Shown: positions 1 to 5,737, numbered from the stretch's first letter. The stretch is DNA of 7,262 nt from Oscillospiraceae bacterium (GCA_029240015.1 JARBTU010000082.1:1-7262); one strand, 5' to 3'. A program made the numbers and translations. The notes: generated by a model from the letters alone, not told the origin.

Positions 1-1
1 T

Positions 2-61
2 GCGCTCTGTGGAATAAAGGGAATATATGATGCGAAGGCGGCAAGAATAATAATGCTTTAA
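2..61 (+). CDS. possible C-terminal end of an upstream gene (partial)
   Basis: Of the three forward frames at the left edge, only this one stays open for its full length: 19 codons ending in TAA at 59-61, with the other two stopping at 13-17 and 28-30. The peptide ends in KAARIIML and is not recognisable. The stop lies 5 bases before the ribosome binding site of msrAB, and no convincing promoter is visible in the first 79 bases, so msrAB may be read from an upstream operon. A 60-base open stretch can easily occur by chance; only sequence to the left would settle it. Confidence 0.3.
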   Translation, partial: ALCGIKGIYDAKAARIIML

Positions 62-79
62 TGACAGGAGGATGGTTTT

Positions 80-1030
80 ATGGCTGAAATTTATTTGGCA
101 GGCGGATGCTTTTGGGGAATTGAGAAATATATTGCATCTGTTCAAGGAGTGAAGTCTACCCAAGTAGGATATGCAAACGGTAAAACGCAGAACCCTACTT
201 ATGAAGAAGTTTGTTATAAAAATACCGGGCATGCGGAAGCGGTTCGTGTCGTGTACAATCCTGCAGCAGTGACACTTGATTTTTTGCTTGACTTATTTTA
301 TGAAGCAATAGATCCGACCTCGGTCAACAGGCAAGGAGGAGATAGGGGAGAGCAATATCGTACGGGAATCTATTATACCGATGAAAAAGATTTGCCATGT
401 ATTGAGCACTCTATCAAAAGACTTCAACAGCGTTATGATAAGCCGATTGCGATCGAAGTAAGACCGCTTCAAAACTTTAGCGAAGCAGAAGAATATCACC
501 AGAAGTATCTCGATAAGAATCCGGGTGGGTACTGTCATATTGGTCGGGATAAATTTGAAAAAGCCGCTAAGGCAGTGGTAAACCCTTCGGACTTCCCACT
601 TCCCGATAAGAATGAGTTAAGAGAAGAATTGACACAAACTCAATATGAAGTAACGCAAAAAAACGCTACGGAACCACCGTTTCGCAATGAGTATTGGGAT
701 TTTTATAAATCCGGAATTTATGTAGACATTACAACAGGAGAGCCGTTGTTTGCTTCTGATGATAAATTTGAATCGGGCTGCGGATGGCCGAGTTTTTCAA
801 AGCCAATTGACCCAAATGTAGTAAGAGAGAAAACAGACAGCACGCATGGAATGTTGCGTACCGAAGTACGGAGCCGTGTGGGAGATGCACATTTAGGGCA
901 CGTATTTGAAGATGGACCGCGCGAATCAGGGGGGCTTAGATATTGTATCAACAGCGCTTCCTTGCGATTCGTTCCCAAAGAAGAAATGGAGAGAGAAGGA
1001 TACGGATATTTGCTAAAATATATAAAGTAG
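80..1030 (+). CDS. msrAB: bifunctional peptide methionine sulfoxide reductase MsrA/MsrB
   Basis: This 316-residue cytosolic enzyme repairs oxidised methionine, reducing the S-epimer (MsrA half) and the R-epimer (MsrB half) of methionine sulfoxide, normally with thioredoxin as electron donor. The MsrA domain spans about 3-160, with the nucleophile Cys10 in GCFWG (9-13) and a resolving Cys152 in GGYCHI. The MsrB domain spans about 178-305, with GCGWPSF (233-239; Cys234 is the likely resolving residue), DAHLGHVF (269-276) and catalytic Cys289 in RYCINSASLRF. The four zinc-binding cysteines of E. coli-type MsrB are replaced by Asp216, Thr219, Ser265 and Gly268, so this is the zinc-free form. No signal peptide or membrane segment is present. 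The start is set by AGGAGG at 66-71, 8 bases before the ATG. No hairpin terminator follows it. The A-then-B order is a well-known fusion; the call is very secure. Confidence 0.97.
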   Translation: MAEIYLAGGCFWGIEKYIASVQGVKSTQVGYANGKTQNPTYEEVCYKNTGHAEAVRVVYNPAAVTLDFLLDLFYEAIDPTSVNRQGGDRGEQYRTGIYYTDEKDLPCIEHSIKRLQQRYDKPIAIEVRPLQNFSEAEEYHQKYLDKNPGGYCHIGRDKFEKAAKAVVNPSDFPLPDKNELREELTQTQYEVTQKNATEPPFRNEYWDFYKSGIYVDITTGEPLFASDDKFESGCGWPSFSKPIDPNVVREKTDSTHGMLRTEVRSRVGDAHLGHVFEDGPRESGGLRYCINSASLRFVPKEEMEREGYGYLLKYIK

Positions 1031-1065
1031 CGAACAAAATGGATAAGGATTATTGGGTTTAAGTC

Positions 1066-1094
1066 TTGACTCGAAGCTTGTCTTTTGATATTAT
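1066..1094 (+). promoter_or_regulatory. sigma-A promoter of the guanidine riboswitch-gdx unit
   Basis: TTGACT (1066-1071) and TATTAT (1089-1094) are separated by exactly 17 bases, each differing from the consensus hexamer at one position. Transcription would begin near 1101, about 20 bases before the first stem of the riboswitch, which is the arrangement expected for a leader-controlled gene. It gives gdx its own promoter, independent of msrAB. Confidence 0.75.
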
Positions 1095-1121
1095 TGAATT
1101 GTAAAAAAGAATAATAGTAAA

Positions 1122-1218
1122 GTCTTATAGGGTTCCGCGGAGTCATTTTGATTTTGGTCTGGTCCGAGATAAGACGCACAGATTTTCTGTGTTCACGGAA
1201 GGATAAAAGCCTGGGAGA
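1122..1218 (+). promoter_or_regulatory. guanidine-I (ykkC) riboswitch aptamer
   Basis: The leader contains the conserved blocks of the guanidine-I class in order: AGGGTTCCG (1129-1137), CTGGTCCGAG (1159-1168), ACGG (1195-1198) and GGATAAAAGCCTGGGAGA (1201-1218). A perfect 7-bp stem pairs GTCTTAT (1122-1128) with ATAAGAC (1169-1175). Inside it, AGTCA (1141-1145) can pair with TGATT (1149-1153) using one G-T wobble. A second perfect hairpin pairs CACAGA (1177-1182) with TCTGTG (1186-1191). The 3' end of the aptamer is also the 5' arm of the terminator at 1206-1241. From what is known of this class, bound guanidinium keeps that arm in the aptamer and allows transcription to continue (an ON switch). 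The gene downstream is the expected guanidinium exporter, which independently supports the call. Confidence 0.93.
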
Positions 1219-1245
1219 TATTTAGATATCTCCCAGGCTTTATTA
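1206..1245 (+). terminator. riboswitch-controlled intrinsic terminator before gdx
   Basis: The 16-base arm at 1206-1221 (core GCCTGGGAGATAT) is perfectly complementary to 1226-1241, leaving a TTAG loop at 1222-1225. The stem is followed by an interrupted T-rich run (TTTATTAATT). Its 5' arm overlaps the conserved 3' segment of the guanidine aptamer, so the two structures are mutually exclusive. It ends 32 bases before the gdx ATG. Confidence 0.88.
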
Positions 1246-1273
1246 ATTGAGTTATAGAAAGGGAATAAATGAT

Positions 1274-1594
1274 ATGCAGTGGTTGTATTTAGGAATCGCA
1301 GGAATCTTAGAAGTATTTTGGGCGGTTGAGCTCAAACTGTCTCAAGGGTTTACAAAGCCGTTACACAGTGTGTTTACGATTATCGGAATGGTGGCGAGCT
1401 TTTACTTCTTGTCATTGTCGTTAAAGAACCTGCCACTGGGAACAGCATATGCTGTCTGGACGGGGATAGGGACAGTCGGCACTTTAATCGTAGGTATCAT
1501 ATTATTTAAAGAGACGATTGATGCTATCAGAATAGTCTGCATCAGTCTGATTATTATAGGGATATTAGGCTTAAAGTTTTTATCGCCTCATTAA
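1274..1594 (+). CDS. gdx: guanidinium exporter Gdx (SugE type, SMR family)
   Basis: This 106-residue inner-membrane protein belongs to the small multidrug resistance family, in the Gdx subtype that exchanges guanidinium for protons and works as an antiparallel dimer. Four transmembrane helices are visible at about 2-19, 30-49, 57-76 and 84-103. Residues that line the site in characterised Gdx proteins are present at the same numbers: Glu13, Trp16, Ser42, Tyr59 and Trp62. The subtype signature GTAYAVWTGIG (56-66) is also intact. The upstream guanidine-I riboswitch fits this substrate. The frame is open from a TTG at 1247, but the ATG at 1274 is chosen because AAAGGG (1258-1263) lies 10 bases before it and the product then matches the family length of about 105. 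An oddity is Glu19 in helix 1, where small residues are usual. It is a single-gene unit, not one of the paired SMR heterodimers. Confidence 0.95.
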   Translation: MQWLYLGIAGILEVFWAVELKLSQGFTKPLHSVFTIIGMVASFYFLSLSLKNLPLGTAYAVWTGIGTVGTLIVGIILFKETIDAIRIVCISLIIIGILGLKFLSPH

Positions 1595-1598
1595 ACAA

Positions 1599-1639
1599 AA
1601 CAATCAAGGCAATAGCCATTGGCTATTGCCTTGATTGTT
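1599..1639. terminator. bidirectional terminator between convergent gdx and merR gene
   Basis: A perfect 19-base inverted repeat (arms 1599-1617 and 1621-1639) is separated by ATT. It begins 5 bases after the gdx stop and ends 6 bases before the stop of the MerR-family gene. Read on the minus strand the stem runs into a T-rich stretch (TTGTTTTGTTTAA), a good intrinsic terminator. Read on the plus strand the following bases are less T-rich at first, with a T run only at 1649-1655. It therefore probably serves both genes but should work better for the minus-strand gene. Confidence 0.85.
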
Positions 1640-1645
1640 GAGGGG

Positions 1646-2464
1646 TTATTTTTTTCTTACAGGATAACAAACTTCCGTCTCCCAATTTTCCGGATTCGGG
1701 TCTGTGCCGGGGCTTACATGGTTGATATTAAACATGGCTCCGCAAATTTCATATTGGTTATCAGTAATCCAATTCGCAATTGCTTCGTTTGCTTCGGACA
1801 GTTGGTCATAACTGCCCTTGACGATAACAGAAGCTACCCCTATGGCGGGGATGGTCTTGAATTTAACCTCTTCGGTATCGCTGTACATACCGTCGACAGA
1901 AACCTGAACTTCTACGTCTACATCATTTTCTTTATAGTCCTGATCGTGAAATACCGCAATCGGATAGCATGGGTTCACCGTCTTTATGCTGTTGGCTTCA
2001 ATACCTTTGATTAACTTTTCCCATAGTAATCCTTCTTGATTATAGTGCGCAATTACTTTTCTTACGCTCGCCACATATCTTTCAGGTATTTCTTTTAACA
2101 CAACGTCAATATTCATAACATCAAAATCCTTTCCAAGTTTTTGAATAGTGGTTTCCAGAAGCAGAAGCTGGCGTTCCATACTTTCTGCTTGTTCTTTGAT
2201 TTCTTCATGCTTAACGAGCAGATATTTTCTCAAACTTTCAGAATCATTGTATTCCTCTATAATTTTTGTGATGGAATTCAGGCTGAATCCCATGGCTTTA
2301 AGCAGTGAGATTCGGTTGGCAAGAACCAATTGAGAGGCACTGTAATAACGATACCCCGTAAACTCGTCTATACGTTCGGGAATGAGCAGACCTAGGTCAT
2401 TATAATGCCGAAGCATGCGAATACTGATTTTTGAAAGCTTTGAAAAGTCTCCTATTTTAAACAT
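1646..2464 (-). CDS. MerR-family transcriptional regulator with GyrI-like effector-binding domain
   Basis: This 272-residue cytosolic DNA-binding protein is a MerR-type activator of the multidrug-sensing (BmrR-like) architecture. Residues 1-70 form the winged helix-turn-helix (KIGDFSKLSKISIRMLRHY, then GLLIPERIDEFTGYRYY). Residues 80-112 form the dimerising coiled coil (Glu/Leu-rich). Residues 118-270 form a GyrI/AraC-type effector pocket ending in WETEVCYPV, whose acidic residues are candidates for binding a cationic ligand. There is no cysteine cluster typical of metal-sensing MerR proteins. An upstream in-frame ATG exists at 2479, but the ATG at 2464 is chosen because GGGGAG (2472-2477) sits 7 bases before it and the family begins with this segment. 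The promoter upstream has MerR-type geometry, which suggests autoregulation. It converges on gdx without sharing a promoter with it. The ligand and any other targets are unknown. Confidence 0.92.
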   Translation of the reverse strand: MFKIGDFSKLSKISIRMLRHYNDLGLLIPERIDEFTGYRYYSASQLVLANRISLLKAMGFSLNSITKIIEEYNDSESLRKYLLVKHEEIKEQAESMERQLLLLETTIQKLGKDFDVMNIDVVLKEIPERYVASVRKVIAHYNQEGLLWEKLIKGIEANSIKTVNPCYPIAVFHDQDYKENDVDVEVQVSVDGMYSDTEEVKFKTIPAIGVASVIVKGSYDQLSEANEAIANWITDNQYEICGAMFNINHVSPGTDPNPENWETEVCYPVRKK

Positions 2465-2508
2465 AACAAATCTCCCCATACATGTATGATTTTTTGAGCT
2501 CGTTTCTT

Positions 2509-2539
2509 ATCATACAGTATACCATAGTGTGAGAGTCAA
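2509..2539 (-). promoter_or_regulatory. MerR-type promoter and operator of the regulator gene
   Basis: On the minus strand, TTGACT (2534-2539) and TATGAT (2509-2514) are separated by 19 bases instead of the usual 17. This over-long spacer is the hallmark of promoters that MerR proteins activate by untwisting DNA. An imperfect dyad fills the spacer: ACAGTAT (2514-2520) and ATAGTGT (2524-2530) match at 6 of 7 positions around a 3-base centre at 2521-2523. The predicted start is near 2502, giving a leader of about 38 bases before the ATG at 2464. The site most simply serves autoactivation by the adjacent MerR-family protein. Confidence 0.7.
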
Positions 2540-2568
2540 GAGAAAATTAAATTATATTTTGAAAACAC

Positions 2569-2599
2569 AAAAAGGTGTCTGAATTTCAGACACCTTTTT
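2569..2599 (-). terminator. intrinsic terminator after the DUF3788 gene
   Basis: A 13-bp hairpin with arms at 2569-2581 and 2587-2599 and an AATTT loop begins 6 bases beyond the stop of the DUF3788 gene. On the minus strand it ends in five T residues followed by GTGTTTTC. It is symmetric and could also stop plus-strand transcription, though no plus-strand gene leads into it. It insulates the MerR-type promoter just downstream. Confidence 0.88.
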
Positions 2600-2605
2600 A
2601 ATGAA

Positions 2606-3040
2606 TCAAACTTTTATTTTAGGTTTAACACGGATGTTTATTAAACAAATAACATCTTTAAGAGTTTGCTTGTCCGTCACATCAATCATTAACCACCGAC
2701 CTCCGCACAAAAAAGAGGTTCGCTGATATAATTCTTGAACGTTTACACTGAGAGAGGGCAACAACAACTCTGTATCCTGTGTCTCTTTTTCGCCGATTAC
2801 GACCAGAGCAATGAAATATCCCTGCATAGGATAGAGAGTGCACAAAGATTTACCGCTTTTTTGGTATTTTACGTTCCATCCGGGTTGAGCGGAACATTTA
2901 CTGTAAGAGAACTTTGGCTTTAATTGATAAGCTGACTGTATATAGTCATTTAAATTTTCCCAGAGAGGGTTTCCGACAAACTGGGATGTTTCTTCAACAG
3001 ATGGAGGATTATCCTGATTATATAAAGTGTGCCAATCCAT
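2606..3040 (-). CDS. DUF3788 family protein
   Basis: This 144-residue soluble protein matches the pattern I know for DUF3788, a family of unknown function. Visible family-like segments are LWENLNDYIQSAYQLKPKFSY (about 26-46; the trimmed core is KPKFSYSKC), PGWNVKYQKSGKSLCTLYP (53-71), GYFIALVVIG (74-83) and GGRWLMIDVTD (117-127). The full length fits the family. There is no signal peptide, membrane helix or catalytic motif that would suggest an activity. AGGAG (3051-3055) lies 10 bases before the ATG, a slightly long but workable spacing. Its own terminator follows immediately. It lies 125 bases downstream of the PII-like gene with no hairpin terminator in between, so read-through from that operon is possible. 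No well-formed promoter was found in the gap. The family name is fairly secure; the role is not known. Confidence 0.82.
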   Translation of the reverse strand: MDWHTLYNQDNPPSVEETSQFVGNPLWENLNDYIQSAYQLKPKFSYSKCSAQPGWNVKYQKSGKSLCTLYPMQGYFIALVVIGEKETQDTELLLPSLSVNVQELYQRTSFLCGGRWLMIDVTDKQTLKDVICLINIRVKPKIKV

Positions 3041-3165
3041 TTTCTACACGCTCCTGTGCTTATGGAGAATATCATTATCATTCATCCACAAAGCAATTTT
3101 ATTAACAGCTTCCTCATTACATAAAATACAGTAGTTATATCAATAATTTTTCTATCTATAAAGAT

Positions 3166-3873
3166 TTAGTCTTCCTCTGGCATAATATCCGACAGTCCCG
3201 CCACTCCATTGACCGGCAAAGAAAATACTGCTGTTTTTGCCTCTGTCTGAAGACCGGTTTTTGCAGTAATCGCCTGCATAATCGCCTGTTTATATTCGCT
3301 CTGGGTCAAAATCAGAATGACTTCTTTCTCAGGTTGGATGGGAACACCAAAAAACTTTTCGGCTTCATTCACACCAACACGTCGTGCATGCAGAGCAGTC
3401 CCTCCCGTAGCTTTGGCGGCTTTGGCCGATTTCATTACTTCATCAGCATATCCGCGATTTGTAACAGCGACGATCAAATCATGATCATAGATATGGCTCA
3501 TATTATTTCCCCCTCTCTCTGGTTGCGATACTCCCGCTAAACAACTGGCAGTCTTTATCCCACAGACACTTCCGACAGGAATCGTAAAAGCGATTCCATG
3601 CCCCGGTTTGTTCAAGTCGGTTTCCTTATTTAACTTCCGAAGTAATATTCGCGATATTTCATAAGGCATCGTGCTAAAAAGAACAGCTTTTTCTGTTTCG
3701 CCTAATCCCAAAAAATCTGAGAATTTAAGATCTGAGGTTCCTTTGCCCAGCATCAGCAAATTAAACGTAACCCCTTCTTTTGTGAAAAGTTCGGCAACTT
3801 TTTCACCGGAGCCCCGGTTGACGATTGTTATCATGAACGTCAGTGGCATACCGCACGGTCTATCGTTCAGCAT
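3166..3873 (-). CDS. tandem two-domain PII-like regulatory protein
   Basis: This 235-residue cytosolic protein appears to contain two PII (GlnB/GlnK-like) folds in one chain. The first spans about 12-108 and the second about 131-228. Both begin with a strand ending in NRG (19-21 and 139-141) and both close with F-x-(I/L)-PV-x-x-V-x-G (96-105 and 217-226), an internal repeat of about 120 residues. Canonical PII features are altered: the T-loop region is short with no uridylylation tyrosine, TG (206-207) is kept but the GDGK that normally follows is not, and the C-terminal RxR of nucleotide-binding PII proteins is missing. A GTG at 3879 is in frame, but the ATG at 3873 is chosen because AAGGAGG (3880-3886) lies 6 bases before it. 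It overlaps the end of the DUF1538 gene by 14 bases, implying coupled translation and a joint role. The likely job is to sense a metabolite and gate that membrane protein; this is inference. Confidence 0.85.
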   Translation of the reverse strand: MLNDRPCGMPLTFMITIVNRGSGEKVAELFTKEGVTFNLLMLGKGTSDLKFSDFLGLGETEKAVLFSTMPYEISRILLRKLNKETDLNKPGHGIAFTIPVGSVCGIKTASCLAGVSQPERGGNNMSHIYDHDLIVAVTNRGYADEVMKSAKAAKATGGTALHARRVGVNEAEKFFGVPIQPEKEVILILTQSEYKQAIMQAITAKTGLQTEAKTAVFSLPVNGVAGLSDIMPEED

Positions 3874-5485
3874 TCTCACCCTCCTTTTCAGATGATTCTA
3901 TTTTATCATTATTGTTATCGGTTTGTGATTCTGTCTCATCTTCCTGCATATCAATCATTTCCGTGTCATCATATTCCGGAATCACATCACATTCAAGCTC
4001 TGCGGTTGTTTCCTCAACGGCATCAATGTCTTTTACGCGGCTCATTTTAATACGATATATCAAGCCTATAACTTGCAGTGTGATCAGCGGCATCATAGCA
4101 ACCATGGCAATGATGCCAAAAGCGTCAGTTATAGGGTTTCCTCCCAAAGAGTTGCATGCACCCATCGCGAAAGGAAGCAAAAACGCCGCCGCCATGGTAC
4201 CTGCCGCTACGCCACCCGAGTCAAAAGCGATGGCAGTAAATATGTCTGATACAAAAAAGGTAAGGATCAAAGCAATCGCGTACCCCGGGATAAGGAAGAA
4301 CCAAATGCTGATTCCGGTCATGAGACGAACCATGGCCAGAGCCAAGGCAATCCCAACTCCCGCAGATAATCCCATCATCATCATCTTCTTTGAAATGGCT
4401 CCGCTTGTAATTTCTTCAACCTGTTTATTTAAAACGTGTACCGCAGGTTCCGCGGCAACAATGAAGAATCCGATCAATATGCTTAGAGGAACCAAAATCC
4501 ATTTATACGAAGATGCAATGGAACTGCCCAAAAAGTTCCCCGCAGGCATAAACCCGATGTTTACTCCTGCAAGGAAGATGGTTAACCCAATGATAGTATA
4601 TAAAATGCCTGCTGCAATTTTAAAGACTTGTCTTATAGGTAGCTTTAACTTTATAATCTGAAAAAGTCCGAAAATAATGACAACCGGCAGCAACGCAGTA
4701 AGGACTTCTCTAAAAAATGAAACAAATCCATTAGAATACAGAGAAAGAAGTTCCTGCATACTGTGAACAGTGTCAGCAGTTTCATAAGCAAATCCGGAAT
4801 TGGACGGGTCATAGAACATGCCCATAACAAGCACCGCCATGACAGGCCCAATCGAACAAAGCGCACAAAGCCCAAAGCTGTCCTGTTCTGCACTCTTTGA
4901 TCCCCTAACCGCAGAAACACCGGCGCCTAGAGCAAGGATAAAAGGCACAGTAATGGGACCGGTTGTAACCCCACCGGAATCAAAGCTCACAGCCAGATAG
5001 TCCGGCGCGGTAAATGCCGCGATAATAAACACAAGGGCATATAAAACAACAAACATATGAGACAGCTTAAATTGAAAAAGGACACGTAAGATTGCAAGGA
5101 CCAAAAAGATTCCCACGCCAAAGGCAACTGAAAGAACCAGTGCCGCGTCAGGAACGGATGGGACTTGCTTTGTCAGTACTTGTAAGTCCGGTTCCGCAAT
5201 GGTAACCAAAATTCCCATTACAAAACAGCCGATAATTAACAGCCACAGCTTGCGGGATTTGGTAAGTTCGGAGCCGACCGCTTCACCCATTGGCATCATC
5301 GCCATATCAGAGCCCAATGTAAAAAGGCTCATACCGGCAACCAGCAGGATCATTCCTGTGATAAAAAGAGCCAGAGTGCCCAAAGACATGGGGGCGATGG
5401 TAAAATGGAGTGACAGTACAATAATACTGATTGGCAGAACGGATTTTGCCGATTCTAAAAAGTTTTCAAATAATTTCCTGTGCAT
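3860..5485 (-). CDS. DUF1538 family integral membrane protein (tandem repeat)
   Basis: This 541-residue polytopic membrane protein is recognised as a DUF1538 protein, of unknown substrate. It consists of two homologous halves. Diagnostic segments recur: AEPDLQVLTKQV (97-108) and AEPAVHVLNKQV (345-356), then FDSGGVTTGP (168-177) and FDSGGVAAGT (421-430), about 250 residues apart. Each half has about six hydrophobic helices, a layout typical of transporters with inverted or duplicated repeats. The paired conserved acidic motifs (EP and FDSGG) in membrane segments are good candidates for a substrate or ion site. The last 55 or so residues (485-541) form a hydrophilic, strongly acidic tail with over 20 Asp/Glu. 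The ATG at 5485 is supported by AGGAGG (5491-5496) 5 bases upstream. It is the first gene of an operon with the tandem PII protein, under a strong sigma-A promoter at 5541-5569. A transporter role is inference from architecture and partner. Confidence 0.9.
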   Translation of the reverse strand: MHRKLFENFLESAKSVLPISIIVLSLHFTIAPMSLGTLALFITGMILLVAGMSLFTLGSDMAMMPMGEAVGSELTKSRKLWLLIIGCFVMGILVTIAEPDLQVLTKQVPSVPDAALVLSVAFGVGIFLVLAILRVLFQFKLSHMFVVLYALVFIIAAFTAPDYLAVSFDSGGVTTGPITVPFILALGAGVSAVRGSKSAEQDSFGLCALCSIGPVMAVLVMGMFYDPSNSGFAYETADTVHSMQELLSLYSNGFVSFFREVLTALLPVVIIFGLFQIIKLKLPIRQVFKIAAGILYTIIGLTIFLAGVNIGFMPAGNFLGSSIASSYKWILVPLSILIGFFIVAAEPAVHVLNKQVEEITSGAISKKMMMMGLSAGVGIALALAMVRLMTGISIWFFLIPGYAIALILTFFVSDIFTAIAFDSGGVAAGTMAAAFLLPFAMGACNSLGGNPITDAFGIIAMVAMMPLITLQVIGLIYRIKMSRVKDIDAVEETTAELECDVIPEYDDTEMIDMQEDETESQTDNNNDKIESSEKEGENAER

Positions 5486-5540
5486 TCTCTCCTCCTGTCA
5501 ATACTCATGTAGGATTCCTATAACTTATTATTTATTATAT

Positions 5541-5569
5541 ATTATAGCATAAATATTTGCCTATCTCAA
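5541..5569 (-). promoter_or_regulatory. sigma-A promoter of the DUF1538-PII operon
   Basis: On the minus strand TTGAGA (5564-5569) and a perfect TATAAT (5541-5546) are 17 bases apart, with an extended -10 TGC just upstream (5547-5549). Transcription would start near 5534, about 49 bases before the ATG at 5485. It is one of the best-formed promoters in the window and suggests constitutive housekeeping expression unless a factor intervenes. Confidence 0.82.
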
Positions 5570-5576
5570 CCGATAT
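5550..5576 (+). promoter_or_regulatory. sigma-D (sigma-28) flagellar promoter reading toward motAB
   Basis: TAAA (5550-5553) is followed after exactly 15 bases by ACCGATAT (5569-5576), matching the known flagellar sigma consensus TAAA-N15-GCCGATAT at 11 of 12 bases. motAB is a classic target of this sigma factor in Bacillus and relatives, so position and direction agree with function. It would give a leader of about 220 bases before motA. It lies entirely over the spacer and -35 of the divergent DUF1538 promoter. Confidence 0.68.
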
Positions 5577-5690
5577 ATAATTATACCAGGGTTAGATAAC
5601 AAGAAAATTTATCCCTTCAAAAGCCGGTTTTTTATTTGTAATAATATGACTTTTTTTGTTGAAAAATATGGACTGAATTGGGAAAAGACG

Positions 5691-5719
5691 TAGACATGTT
5701 GAATAAATGGTTGTATAAT
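5691..5719 (+). promoter_or_regulatory. second, sigma-A-like promoter upstream of motA
   Basis: TAGACA (5691-5696) and a perfect TATAAT (5714-5719) are separated by 17 bases. The predicted start near 5726 leaves an 80-base leader to motA. Together with the upstream sigma-D-like site, it would give motAB both a housekeeping and a flagellar-stage promoter. Confidence 0.55.
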
Positions 5720-5737
5720 TACTAAGTACTAAACAAC

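Noticed and set aside
1247..1273. TTG start giving a 115-residue Gdx
   Set aside because: The ATG at 1274 has a proper ribosome binding site and gives the standard length; the extra 9 residues are not part of the family.
1619..2014. 131-codon plus-strand open frame opposite the MerR-family gene
   Set aside because: It starts inside the shared terminator hairpin, has no ribosome binding site and is antisense to a gene with clear domain structure.
2477..2488. 12-base perfect palindrome CATACATGTATG next to the MerR gene's ribosome binding site
   Set aside because: One or two perfect 12-base palindromes are expected by chance in a window this size, and a better placed dyad already exists within the promoter spacer. 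It could form only a 4-bp stem in RNA.
3874..3879. GTG start for the tandem PII-like gene
   Set aside because: It directly abuts the ribosome binding site with no spacer, while the ATG at 3873 has a 6-base spacer.
3843..4661. 272-codon open frame on the plus strand
   Set aside because: It lies antisense to the well-supported DUF1538 gene, its product is a Ser/Ile/Pro/Met-rich composition typical of a reverse-strand shadow, and no ribosome binding site or family motif is present.
5580..5585. second perfect TATAAT on the minus strand upstream of the DUF1538 promoter
   Set aside because: The bases 17 upstream (ATTTTC) do not resemble a -35 and the promoter at 5541-5569 is much better formed.
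5619..5633. AAAAGCCGGTTTTTT as a terminator in the divergent region
   Set aside because: The self-complementary bases leave no loop, so no stable hairpin can form.
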